Below are positions 16,154-24,087 of a stretch of DNA of 45,206 nt, one piece after another (positions within the stretch are counted from its first letter, which is position 1; each line of letters starts with the position of its first letter). The stretch is taken from assembly GCA_027592275.1 (NCBI GenBank), contig JAQCKF010000025.1:1-45206 (forward strand), written 5' to 3'. The translations under genes were made by a program, and so were the position numbers. The DNA comes from Pseudomonadota bacterium. GTDB lineage: Bacteria > Pseudomonadota > Gammaproteobacteria > Pseudomonadales > Pseudohongiellaceae. The notes under the pieces are model-generated. The model did no database searches. It was not told the origin of the DNA and saw only the letters and a program-made list of their open reading frames with translations.

Positions 16154-16684
16154 ATGTTGAAATTCTTATCAGCGAATAAGGAGATTTTGTTCCTGCTGTT
16201 GATAGTGGTTATCAGTGCGGTATTGCCGCACCCTGCGAATGTCACGCCCATTGGCGCTCTAGGTCTGTTCGCAGGAACCTATATCCGAAAGCAAGGCTTT
16301 CTGTTGTTGCCCGTTGCGGCGGCAATGTTTGCCGACCTGACTACAGTGGGTGTCTACAGTGTGTTGATCATGTTCTTCGTGTACACGGGTCATTTGGTGT
16401 CGGCGTTGTGTGGACGCTATCTTGTACGCGATCGAGCACTGGTGGCTGGTCTGCCGGTTGCGGTTGTCGCCGCTTCTGTCGGCTTCTATTTGGTTTCCAA
16501 TCTGGGTAACTGGTGGGTCTATCAGCCACACACTTGGGCCGGGATAGTCGAATGCTATACCTTGGGTCTGCCCTATCTGGCACGGACACTTTTTGGGAAC
16601 GTGCTGTACAGTTCTCTGTTCTTCGGCGTTTTCGCGTTGATGCAACAGGCGCTTTCGAAACAAGATGTTCCAGAGCGTGTCTGA
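16154..16684 (+). CDS. DUF6580-type integral membrane protein, candidate B12 transporter component
   Basis: 176 residues with about five or six membrane helices. The opening AVLPHPANVTPIGALGLFAG resembles the PHPPNFTPI pattern of DUF6580 putative transport proteins, and size and topology recall ECF-transporter S components. It starts 16 bases after btuB with a good ribosome site (taggagtt) and overlaps the next gene by 20 bases, so all three should be on one riboswitch-controlled mRNA. Position strongly suggests a role in moving cobalamin or a precursor across the inner membrane. No ECF energy module (EcfT/EcfA) and no BtuCD is nearby. Family placement is from memory; transport of B12 is an inference from context. 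Confidence 0.75.
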   Translation: MLKFLSANKEILFLLLIVVISAVLPHPANVTPIGALGLFAGTYIRKQGFLLLPVAAAMFADLTTVGVYSVLIMFFVYTGHLVSALCGRYLVRDRALVAGLPVAVVAASVGFYLVSNLGNWWVYQPHTWAGIVECYTLGLPYLARTLFGNVLYSSLFFGVFALMQQALSKQDVPERV

Positions 16685-17612
16685 TATTCGGATAGTCTCT
16701 TTGCTACCCAGCGCTACAGAAATTGTCTGTGCGTTAGGTTTGCAGAAGTACTTGGTAGGTGTCAGCCATGAGTGTGACTATCCCGCTGGGGTAGCAGACT
16801 TGCCTACGGTTACTAGCACCGCAATTCCCAAGGGGTTGGACAGCAAAGCCATAGATGAGAAAGTGCGCGAGCTATTGCAAACCGATGCGGCGCTTTATCA
16901 CCTAAACGTGGATGCGTTGCTGGCACTTAAGCCAACCCATATTGTGACGCAGGCCATCTGTGATGTTTGTGCGGTATCCGCGGCTGAGGTGGAAGATGTT
17001 GCCTGTCGCTTGCCCGGCAACCCGCAAGTGGTAAATCTCGAGCCCATGAGTCTGCAGCAGGTGTTGGATACTTTTACCTTGATTGGCGGCGCAACACAGC
17101 GAGAGTCAAAGGCAGCTAGTGTGGTGCAAGCCTTGCAGGCTCGCGTCGATATTATCGCTGAGCGCTCGGCCGAGATTGCGGATAAAGGTAAGCCTCGTGT
17201 AGCCATGTTGGAGTGGATCGATCCGCTATTCAATGCCGGACACTGGACGCCTGAATTGGTCGCTATGGCCGGTGGCATAGATTGTCTGGGCAATCTTAAT
17301 CATCCCTCGGTGGGTCTTGCGGATAATGCATTGCATGAGGCTCAGCCCGATGTGTTATTCGTCGCCCTCTGCGGATTTGATTTGTCGCGCACCGAACAAG
17401 ACCTGCCATCGCTGCAGCGCTTGCCCGGTTGGGCTGGGCTGCCCTGTGTTCGAAACGGGCGAGTCTACTACACCGACGGCAATGCCTATTTCAGCAGGGC
17501 TGGACCGCGTCTGGTGGAGAGTTTGGAGATATTAGCCCATGCCCTGCATCCAGATGTGCATCCTATTTCTCCCAGTGGCGACGTTGCTAGAAAATGGGGT
17601 AATTCTTACTAA
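16665..17612 (+). CDS. Cobalamin-binding protein, BtuF-like, without signal peptide
   Basis: Helical-backbone metal-receptor fold (COG0614, BtuF relatives), about 311-315 residues. It begins RIVSLLPSATEIVCALGL, then VGVSHECDYPAGV, with TQAICDVCAVSAAEVEDV (the family's TQ-x-C-x-VCAV segment), MLEWIDPLFNAGHWTPELV and GNAYFSRAGPRLVESLEIL. Unlike E. coli BtuF there is no signal peptide, as in the widespread branch annotated simply as cobalamin-binding protein; a cytoplasmic location is implied unless another route exists. The start is either ATG 16665 (20-base overlap with the previous gene) or GTG 16677 (overlapping its stop as gtgtctga); the latter gives VSDIRIVS, closer to the usual N-terminus. 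It is the last gene of the riboswitch operon. Confidence 0.88.
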   Translation: MFQSVSDIRIVSLLPSATEIVCALGLQKYLVGVSHECDYPAGVADLPTVTSTAIPKGLDSKAIDEKVRELLQTDAALYHLNVDALLALKPTHIVTQAICDVCAVSAAEVEDVACRLPGNPQVVNLEPMSLQQVLDTFTLIGGATQRESKAASVVQALQARVDIIAERSAEIADKGKPRVAMLEWIDPLFNAGHWTPELVAMAGGIDCLGNLNHPSVGLADNALHEAQPDVLFVALCGFDLSRTEQDLPSLQRLPGWAGLPCVRNGRVYYTDGNAYFSRAGPRLVESLEILAHALHPDVHPISPSGDVARKWGNSY

Positions 17613-17722
17613 CCCATTGATAAATATCAAAATATCCTATAAGGGCACATAGCTGCTACGCTGCTAGAATACAGATATACTGATGCTTGTTCAGGACCGA
17701 ACTAGACCTTGGGAGAAAAGCT

Positions 17723-18433
17723 ATGAACCTGTGCTTGTTCAAGAGGGTAGCTCATATTCTATTGGCGCTAGTTGTCACCACTTTTTCAATGTTCGCACCC
17801 ATCTACGCCCAATCCAGTGAGGCACAGCAGCAGCTCGCAGCTGCAGCCAAGACTCCACAGATGATTTTGAATGACCTCGAGCAGAATGAGCGCGCGTTAT
17901 ACGAGTTGTTCAACGCACTCAATAGTTCAGATAAGAACGATATAATCTGCTCAGCTGTTCCCCTTGAGAATGCCGACAGCTATCGTCAGCTTTGTGAGCC
18001 AGTGTTTCTAGAAGAAATCAGGCAAGAGGTTGAAGCGGAGCTAGCGCAAAACAGTAAAACGAAAACCAGTTTCTTCGCGCGTATTCGAAATGCCTTTCTG
18101 TCGCGTGAAGAACGCGCAGAGCGATTACTGTTAGAGAAAGCTGGCGTTCCAGTCGAGTTCTTGCAAAAAGAGATAGAGTCGCTCGCTACTGTTCATCCGA
18201 ACCTACTCGCGCAGTTAACTACAATTGCTGAAATACAACGTGAATATTTGCAAACGCTAGAGATCGAGCGACATAGCCGCAGTTACCTCATGCGCCAGAA
18301 TGAAGCCTCTTACGATCATGGTAGCATTGGCCAAGCTCAGCGTTCTGGACCGCAACTTACGCTTTCTGCGCCCCCTCCGGGCTACACCCAGCCGACCCTC
18401 AACTATGGATATCGAGGCCCACTTGCGAATTAA
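17723..18433 (+). CDS. Exported protein of unknown function (236 aa)
   Basis: Not recognised. ATG 17723 is preferred because gggag lies about ten bases upstream and the resulting N-terminus is a clear signal peptide (CLFKRVAHILLALVVTTFSM to IYAQ). An upstream start at 17687 would add 12 residues before it. The mature part is helical and Gln/Glu-rich (LNDLEQNERALYELFNALNS; two Cys around IICSAVPLENADSYRQLCEP), with a basic patch (FFARIRNAFLSREERAERLL) and a Pro/Gly/Tyr-rich C-terminus. It follows the B12 operon after 110 bases, too far to call co-transcription. Confidence 0.75.
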   Translation: MNLCLFKRVAHILLALVVTTFSMFAPIYAQSSEAQQQLAAAAKTPQMILNDLEQNERALYELFNALNSSDKNDIICSAVPLENADSYRQLCEPVFLEEIRQEVEAELAQNSKTKTSFFARIRNAFLSREERAERLLLEKAGVPVEFLQKEIESLATVHPNLLAQLTTIAEIQREYLQTLEIERHSRSYLMRQNEASYDHGSIGQAQRSGPQLTLSAPPPGYTQPTLNYGYRGPLAN

Positions 18434-18491
18434 TAGAATAATCTGCACAAATCACAATCTTGAATCACATAAAAAAACTAGGGAGTTTCAT

Positions 18492-18854
18492 ATGTTAAAA
18501 ATAATTCGAAGTACTGTCGCTGCAGCCATGTTGGTAATTTTGGCAGCCTGTGCTGCTGGCAATTCCAATCCTTTCGCAGGTTCGTGGGAGACCACGGTAA
18601 TCACTCCGGTTGGGGATCAGGTGGGTGTGTGGATGATATCTGCCGACGGCACCGGCATAATGTCTAGCGATCAGGGCGAACAGGCTGTTGATGGGATAGT
18701 TGTTGATGGCAATAACGTAAGCTTCAATGTTGATATCGATGCGGGTGGGCAGTCTCTGAGCCTGAGTTTCAGCGGCGTGGTAGAAGGTGATTCTCTGACG
18801 GGAGCATTCGGCAGCGATTTTGGTGACTTCGACGTTACCGGAACTCGGCAGTAG
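18492..18854 (+). CDS. Small lipoprotein, beta-rich (120 aa)
   Basis: The start is ATG 18492, preceded by gggag; a longer open frame back to 18300 overlaps the previous gene in another phase and is not real. The signal MLKIIRSTVAAAMLVILAAC has lipobox LAAC. The mature part (NPFAGSWETTVITPVGDQVG; DGNNVSFNVDIDAGG; LSFSGVVEGDSLTGAF) alternates strands and turns and resembles the short lipocalin-like or DUF-type proteins that measure out a small beta-barrel, but I cannot name the family. A rho-independent terminator follows 30 bases after the stop. Confidence 0.75.
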   Translation: MLKIIRSTVAAAMLVILAACAAGNSNPFAGSWETTVITPVGDQVGVWMISADGTGIMSSDQGEQAVDGIVVDGNNVSFNVDIDAGGQSLSLSFSGVVEGDSLTGAFGSDFGDFDVTGTRQ

Positions 18855-18883
18855 TCGAAGCCATTGTTAATAGATGGATAGAT

Positions 18884-18920
18884 AGGAGTGCGATCTCTTT
18901 CGAGGGGCGCGCTCCTTTTT
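18884..18920 (+). terminator. Rho-independent terminator after the small lipoprotein gene
   Basis: The stem aggagtgcg (18884-18892) pairs with cgcgctcct (18908-18916) through nine pairs, one of them G-T, with a 15-base loop. It is followed directly by ttttt. It separates the exported-protein genes from the NhaC antiporter gene. Confidence 0.85.
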
Positions 18921-18990
18921 CATTTTCATGCCTCGTGTTTCAATGAGAGCGTTAATCGTCTCGTTCATGGGGGACTCGGAATAATAAAAA

Positions 18991-20496
18991 ATGCCATCGC
19001 CTGACATCACCTCACTTATTCCCATAGTTCTTGCTTTGGGTCTCTCGCTATACACCCGCAACGTTATCGTTGGTCTCTTTACGGGCGTGTTCGTGGGCGT
19101 GCTAATGCTGAATGGCCCCAATCCATTGGCCGGAGCAGGTATCATGGTGAAAGAACATCTGATTCCTGAGCTCACCGATAGCTACAACGCAGGTGTATTG
19201 ATCCTGCTGGCCTTTATTGGCGGCTTCGTCGCTCTGGTCGAGAACAGCGGCGGGGGCACGGCCTTCGCCGCCTCTATCAATCGCTGGGTAAAGTCGCGAC
19301 TGCAGGCACAGTTAGCCGCGTGGTTCGGCGGCATCGCGATATTTTTCTCCGACCTGGGTACGCCCCTGATCGTCGGCCCAGTTTTCAGGCCGCTGATGGA
19401 TAGATTGCGAATCTCCAGACAGAAGCTGGCGTTCATCATTGATTCCACCTCTTCGCCAGTCGCCATCCTCGTGCCGTTCATTGGCTGGGGTGTGTACATC
19501 ATGAGTCTGATCTATCAGGAATATGCGGCGCTAGGAATTGAGGAGAGCGAGTTTACTGCGTTCATGCGAACTATACCGTTTCAGTTCTATGCCTGGCTCG
19601 CCGTGATGATGGTGCCGCTACTCACGTTCTTGCGTTTCGATTTCGGTGCGATGGCGAGAGCTGAGCAGGATGCTCAAAAAGATTCAGATGAGGATTCGAA
19701 TGCTGTAGAGCAGAGCGAGAATCAGCTGCAGTTCCAAGCATTCACGCACCCGAATGCGAAGCCTATTCTAGTGTGGGCACCACTGCTCGTTCTTGCCGTA
19801 GTGTTGGGAATAATGCTGGTGCCGCTAGGCTTTCCTTTTGCGCAAGTTTCTGGCACAGACTTTAGAGCGGGGCTTTCTACAGCTTATCTTGCAGCAGCCA
19901 CACTATTGATTGTCCTTATGTCCACACTAAAGGTGCGTGAGGTTCTGAGCAGTGTTGAGGTCTATCTCAAGGGTATGACGGGTATGACCCTAGTCGCCGT
20001 GACGCTGCTTTTGGCGTGGGCATTGAGCGACATAGGAAGAATGTTAGGCGCGGCTGATTACATCGCTGCCGTTGCTCAGGCTGGTCTGCCTTATTGGTTA
20101 CTGCCTGCTGTGGTCTTTATATTGTCCGCCATTATTTCATTTGCAACCGGTTCATCCTGGGGAACGTTTGCGATCATGTTGCCTCTGGTCATACCGACGG
20201 CCGTCGCGATCGATGCGCCGCTGCATGTCTGCATTGGAGCCGTGCTGTCGGGTGGGCTGTTTGGCGACCATAGCTCGCCGATATCGGAGACGACAATTCT
20301 CTCCTCAACCGGGGCGAGCTGTTCGCAGATAGACCATTTTCGCACTCAGTTGCCCTACGCGTTATTCAATGGAGCCATAAGCCTAAGCGCGTTTGTTGTA
20401 GCAGGGGTAACGGGCTCAGCACTGATAATTCTGGTCGCTGTAGCGGCCCAGATTGCTGGGCTCCTCGTAATACGTCGCATGCAGAGCCCTAGCTAG
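18991..20496 (+). CDS. NhaC-family Na+/H+ antiporter
   Basis: A 501-residue inner-membrane protein with about 11-13 hydrophobic helices. The opening LIPIVLALGLSLYTRNVIVG with GLFTGVFVGVLML, the central IIDSTSSPVAILVPFIGWGV and the later FATGSSWGTFAIMLPLVIPT and GGLFGDHSSPISETTILSST are typical of the NhaC/YfkE-type antiporter superfamily. Substrate could be Na+/H+ or an organic acid (malate/lactate-type members exist), so only the family is claimed. A charged linker (DAQKDSDEDSNAVEQSENQ) sits in a cytoplasmic loop at about residues 228-246. The gene stands alone after a terminator. Marine bacteria commonly carry several such antiporters. Confidence 0.9.
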   Translation: MPSPDITSLIPIVLALGLSLYTRNVIVGLFTGVFVGVLMLNGPNPLAGAGIMVKEHLIPELTDSYNAGVLILLAFIGGFVALVENSGGGTAFAASINRWVKSRLQAQLAAWFGGIAIFFSDLGTPLIVGPVFRPLMDRLRISRQKLAFIIDSTSSPVAILVPFIGWGVYIMSLIYQEYAALGIEESEFTAFMRTIPFQFYAWLAVMMVPLLTFLRFDFGAMARAEQDAQKDSDEDSNAVEQSENQLQFQAFTHPNAKPILVWAPLLVLAVVLGIMLVPLGFPFAQVSGTDFRAGLSTAYLAAATLLIVLMSTLKVREVLSSVEVYLKGMTGMTLVAVTLLLAWALSDIGRMLGAADYIAAVAQAGLPYWLLPAVVFILSAIISFATGSSWGTFAIMLPLVIPTAVAIDAPLHVCIGAVLSGGLFGDHSSPISETTILSSTGASCSQIDHFRTQLPYALFNGAISLSAFVVAGVTGSALIILVAVAAQIAGLLVIRRMQSPS

Positions 20497-20577
20497 ATAA
20501 TGCAGTCGCCTGTTTGCGCCATTTAAGAAACGTGGAGTAGACTGGAAACGCAAATCAATCGAATACGAGGCAATACC

Positions 20578-21066
20578 ATGAAACTGATCAAGTGCATATT
20601 GATGACAGTAGCACTCCTGTCGACTCAGGCTTTAGCGCAAACCGCTGGAGCACCGCTAGCACCGAAAGACAGTGCCGTGGATATGCCATTAGCCGAACTC
20701 GCTGCTGCAGCGCAGCACTTGAAGGATGCCGGTATCTCTACCAAGCGCATGCTTGAAGGCAGTATCTTCAGTGTTAATGTCCGGCATATTCAAGGTGCAG
20801 AGACAGCGCTTCAACATGGCCTTATTAGCGAGGTCTGGGTGATTCAAGAGGGTTCTGGAATCGTCGCTACCGGAGGCGAGCTTGTTGACAAGGAAGCAGG
20901 CTCTAGCCCTGGAGAGTTTAGAGGTAGTGCTATTCGTGGCGGGCATGAGCGTCTGATACAAGCAGGTGATGTTGTGTTCGTTCCGCCGGGCGTGCCACAC
21001 GGCATCAAGCAAACTGATTCAATCGTGTATCTTAATATTCGTTTCGAGCTAAGAGACGAAGACTAG
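20578..21066 (+). CDS. Exported cupin-domain protein
   Basis: 162 residues with signal peptide (MKLIKCILMTVALLSTQALA, cut near ALAQ). The cupin core spans about residues 60-155; SEVWVIQEGSGIVATGGELV corresponds to motif 1 with the metal-binding His pair not conserved, and AGDVVFVPPGVPHGI is motif 2 with its His. With only the motif-2 His the metal site is incomplete, so binding rather than catalysis is possible. A ribosome site (acgagg) lies before the ATG. The exported methyltransferase gene begins 14 bases after its stop, so the two are likely in one operon. Confidence 0.85.
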   Translation: MKLIKCILMTVALLSTQALAQTAGAPLAPKDSAVDMPLAELAAAAQHLKDAGISTKRMLEGSIFSVNVRHIQGAETALQHGLISEVWVIQEGSGIVATGGELVDKEAGSSPGEFRGSAIRGGHERLIQAGDVVFVPPGVPHGIKQTDSIVYLNIRFELRDED

Positions 21067-21080
21067 CGAGGTTGTATTCG

Positions 21081-21884
21081 ATGCGTTCCTATCTTCAACA
21101 ATGTTTCGCCGCCTTGGTGCTTGTCAGTGCGGTGTTGAGTAGCGCATCTGTAGTCGGCGCTGAGATTGATGCGGCAACCGTGCGCATGGCGATGAGTAAA
21201 GAGGGCAGGTTGCCCGATGATATTGCGAGAGATAGTAGAAGTAAGCCCGAGGCAGTGATCCCACTATTGCACATCACGCCTGGCGCTACGGTCGTCGATA
21301 TTTTTGGTAGCGGCGGTTATTACAGTGAGCTGCTAGCTGGTGTAGTAGGCGCCAGCGGAGAGGTCTGGTTACACAACAACGATGGCTTCGAAGCCTGGGG
21401 CATCAACGGGCTACGCGATCGCTTTGATAAACGGGATGCTGGAAACATCAATCGTCATACACGCAGCGGTATTAACCTCGATCTAGGAGAGGAGACCATG
21501 GATGCGGCCATTATCGTGATGGCGTTGCATGATATCTATGTCATTCCCAAGCGCTACAACGGCGAAGAATATGTGCCAGTGGGAAATCCCGCGAACACTG
21601 CGTATTTTCTAGAACAGATATACACTGCTCTAAAACCTGGTTCTCGTTTCGTTGTAGTGGAGCATGCAGGCGACACGATGATGGAGAGCGAGGAAGTCTT
21701 CGATCTGCATCGCATGAATGAGGCTATGGCGCGAAGCGAAGTAGAGAGTGTTGGGTTTCGCCTGGTAGAAAGTAGCGATGTGCTGCGAAACCCGAATGAC
21801 GATCGTTCCATGATCGTCTTTGACTCGGACATAAAGGGACAGACCGATCGTTTCGTGCTGAGTTTTGAAAAGCCTTCTAATTAG
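21081..21884 (+). CDS. Exported class I SAM-dependent methyltransferase-like protein
   Basis: 267 residues. The start is ATG 21081, seven bases after gaggttgtattcg; this gives a signal peptide (YLQQCFAALVLVSAVLSSAS, cut near VGAE). The mature protein has a Rossmann methyltransferase domain: ITPGATVVDIFGSGGYYSEL holds motif I (D-x-F-G-S-G-G), and DAAIIVMALHDIYV and LKPGSRFVVVEHAG are motifs II and III. This matches a family of predicted periplasmic methyltransferases whose substrate is unknown. SAM is not expected in the periplasm, so either the fold is used for another ligand or the leader is not cleaved for export. It follows the cupin gene closely. Confidence 0.82.
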   Translation: MRSYLQQCFAALVLVSAVLSSASVVGAEIDAATVRMAMSKEGRLPDDIARDSRSKPEAVIPLLHITPGATVVDIFGSGGYYSELLAGVVGASGEVWLHNNDGFEAWGINGLRDRFDKRDAGNINRHTRSGINLDLGEETMDAAIIVMALHDIYVIPKRYNGEEYVPVGNPANTAYFLEQIYTALKPGSRFVVVEHAGDTMMESEEVFDLHRMNEAMARSEVESVGFRLVESSDVLRNPNDDRSMIVFDSDIKGQTDRFVLSFEKPSN

Positions 21885-21929
21885 TTACACTAGACTTCAA
21901 TCCTTGAGATCACTATGCTTCGTTTCACT

Positions 21930-22646
21930 ATGAAAAAATCAATCTTACTTCCCGCAATATCGGTTCTAGCTTTCGTTTTTGCAACTAACAGTGTCGCGCA
22001 AGAAATAAGAGAATCAACTGTGCCGCAGTCTGTGCGAGATATGATTCTACGCAGTCAGGCAGGCACTCAGTTTGAGCAGACCGCGCGCGTGCAGATCGAT
22101 GTGCAGTACGGCGACTTTCTCAGGTCGTTAGCCGCTCAGCCGGTCAAGCGCAATCAGGTTGAGGCGGTATTAGTGGAATTGTTTAGTGAACGTGCAGAAT
22201 TGAGTTTACGAGTAGCGCAGAATCAGGCCTCACCAGATCAACTTAAAGTAATCACTGAATACGAATATGTTCGCTCTAGACTCGAGTCACTGTTGACCAT
22301 GGCCGAACTTGGCGTTATCGATGCGCAGCGTGCAGGGGTGACAGATCAGCAGCTGAAGAATGGCTATGCCGAAGAGCTTTCCCGCACTACAGGCAGCCTG
22401 AACGAAGCGAACAAAGCTTTACTCCTCGATACCATCGTAAAGCACATTCGCATGGCTCAGGGCGAAACCGGCAGGATGAATGCGCAGAGTGTCGAAGAGC
22501 TGATTGAGAAACAGGGCGCATCATTTATGCATGCCAGAATGGAGATGGAGTCGCTTTTCGATGAGGTACAGTTGGAGCAGGTCGATCAATTCATGGGCCG
22601 ACTACATCGTAATCTCTATCGAAATAGTTCGATGTCAGATCAATAG
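21930..22646 (+). CDS. Exported helical protein of unknown function (238 aa)
   Basis: Not recognised. ATG 21930 gives a classic signal peptide (MKKSILLPAISVLAFVFATN, cut near SVAQ); a start 15 bases earlier is possible. The mature protein is almost wholly alpha-helical with many Gln, Glu, Arg and Leu (SLRVAQNQASPDQLKVITEY; MAELGVIDAQRAGVTDQQLK) and no cysteine, suggesting a helical bundle or coiled coil. It follows the exported methyltransferase gene by 45 bases on the same strand, and a weak hairpin follows it. Confidence 0.75.
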   Translation: MKKSILLPAISVLAFVFATNSVAQEIRESTVPQSVRDMILRSQAGTQFEQTARVQIDVQYGDFLRSLAAQPVKRNQVEAVLVELFSERAELSLRVAQNQASPDQLKVITEYEYVRSRLESLLTMAELGVIDAQRAGVTDQQLKNGYAEELSRTTGSLNEANKALLLDTIVKHIRMAQGETGRMNAQSVEELIEKQGASFMHARMEMESLFDEVQLEQVDQFMGRLHRNLYRNSSMSDQ

Positions 22647-22649
22647 ATA

Positions 22650-22673
22650 GAGGCTTTACAAGTGAAAGGCCTC
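22650..22673 (+). terminator. Weak hairpin, possible terminator
   Basis: gaggcttt (22650-22657) can pair with aaaggcctc (22665-22673) with one bulge, followed by ttgtt instead of a solid T run. It sits just after the stop at 22646 and probably ends the cupin-methyltransferase-helical protein transcript. The remaining 230 bases to the next gene show no coding region and presumably hold its promoter. Confidence 0.45.
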
Positions 22674-22905
22674 TTGTTGGTGGGCATTCGGCTCTTAGAT
22701 CTGTAGTTTTGTGTGACACTCGTTGGGCCTTCCTATTATTTCTTCCCGCTAAGTTATTAATTTAGTTGGTAATTCTTCGTGTAAGCCTGTTTTGAGTTAA
22801 ATCGGACTGAGACATTATGTCGCATAGGCTTTGGGCATCTTATAAAATAGCCTCCTTTATACAGAATTCGTCCTGGCTGATGGTTGGGATCCACTGGAGA
22901 AAAAT

Positions 22906-24042
22906 ATGCGCAACCTCTCGCTGCTATCAAAATTTGCCCTAACCGGACTGTGCGCTCTAACGCTGCTGCGCCCGAGTGTGGTTATGGCTGATAGCCCTGT
23001 GCTGAATCAGCTCTTTCCGGAGTTGGTGAATCTGTTGTACGCCCATGATGTGTTGCATGCTCGCGTATTTGAGGAAATCGAAGCGACAAACCAATCTCCG
23101 TCTGCTGCTATTGGAAAACGCCTACTAACGGAGCAGTTAGAGGAGTTAGCCGAAGCAACGGCATCTCACTATCATTCCGCGGGAGATCACCTGGCTATGC
23201 TGGGGCCGCACCGTGTGTTCGAAAGCCGTGCTGTGCCGGGTATAATTGTTACCATCAATCGGCAGCAGACAGCTGAAGAGGCAGCCCAGGCATTAGCCGA
23301 GAGTGGCGCCTTGCCTGATGTTGCGGTGCAGACACTGAAGCGAGGCCGAGAATTCGTTGAAGAGTTGCTAGAGATTTATCTGGACGATGCCTTCGATGAT
23401 AAAAAGGTCGCCGTCGACGCAGCCGTTGCCCGCTACCTAAGCGACGACGAGCACTCCGTTGCTGACAAGCCAAAGTCGGATGAGCTTCTTGCAGATCATC
23501 CCTATGCCTATTCTTACCGTGTTGGGTTCCCGCAGTTAAGTGGACTGACCTGGGCTTCGCAGTGGTTAAAGATTGCGACACTCGAAGTGGTTGCTACTGC
23601 GGCAGATCAGGAGGCGAAGATTCGTGATGTCGAGAATGTGCTGCAGTACTACAAAGAGAAGACAACTCGTCTGCACGGCAGCCTAGTTTCACTGCCCTCT
23701 GATATTCCTACCATTCCCGTCATAGCGCCTAATTTCTATACGTTCCACCCGGAAGCTTCCGCTATCGTGGATAACATCGAAGCATTGAAGGTTGTGATAG
23801 GCGATGTATTGGCTTATCCCGAATTGATGGGGAGAGCGGACGCAATAGAAATCATGGTTGCTGACTACACGAACAAAGATGATTACTTGTTTAGCCATCG
23901 TGATTACTTGATCTCTGTGTTGCGCGGCGGCATCTATAATGCCGGTGGGCCAGCTAGGGGTGGAATGGAAAGACCGGATCGCAATTACTCACGTGACCGT
24001 CAGGAAAATCCGCACATCAGCAAGTTTCCGATGCCACAGTAA
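22906..24042 (+). CDS. Exported protein of unknown function (378 aa), partner of the copper-oxygenase-like gene
   Basis: Not recognised. It has a signal peptide (LLSKFALTGLCALTLLRPSV, cut near VMADS). The mature part is mainly helical, with a His-containing segment (ASHYHSAGDHLAMLGPHRV), a Tyr-rich region (HPYAYSYRVGFPQLSGLTW) and a conserved-looking C-terminal region (YTNKDDYLFSHRDYLISVLR). The tail is Gly/Arg/Pro-rich (GGPARGGMERPDRNYSRDR). It has no cysteine in the mature protein. ATG 22906 follows ggagaaaaat. The next gene, for the redoxin/cytochrome/PHM-like fusion, begins 45 bases downstream on the same strand, so the two probably act together in the periplasm. Confidence 0.75.
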   Translation: MRNLSLLSKFALTGLCALTLLRPSVVMADSPVLNQLFPELVNLLYAHDVLHARVFEEIEATNQSPSAAIGKRLLTEQLEELAEATASHYHSAGDHLAMLGPHRVFESRAVPGIIVTINRQQTAEEAAQALAESGALPDVAVQTLKRGREFVEELLEIYLDDAFDDKKVAVDAAVARYLSDDEHSVADKPKSDELLADHPYAYSYRVGFPQLSGLTWASQWLKIATLEVVATAADQEAKIRDVENVLQYYKEKTTRLHGSLVSLPSDIPTIPVIAPNFYTFHPEASAIVDNIEALKVVIGDVLAYPELMGRADAIEIMVADYTNKDDYLFSHRDYLISVLRGGIYNAGGPARGGMERPDRNYSRDRQENPHISKFPMPQ

Positions 24043-24087
24043 ACCTATAAGAAATTTACTATTCGCAACCAGCAAAGGAAGTTTGAG

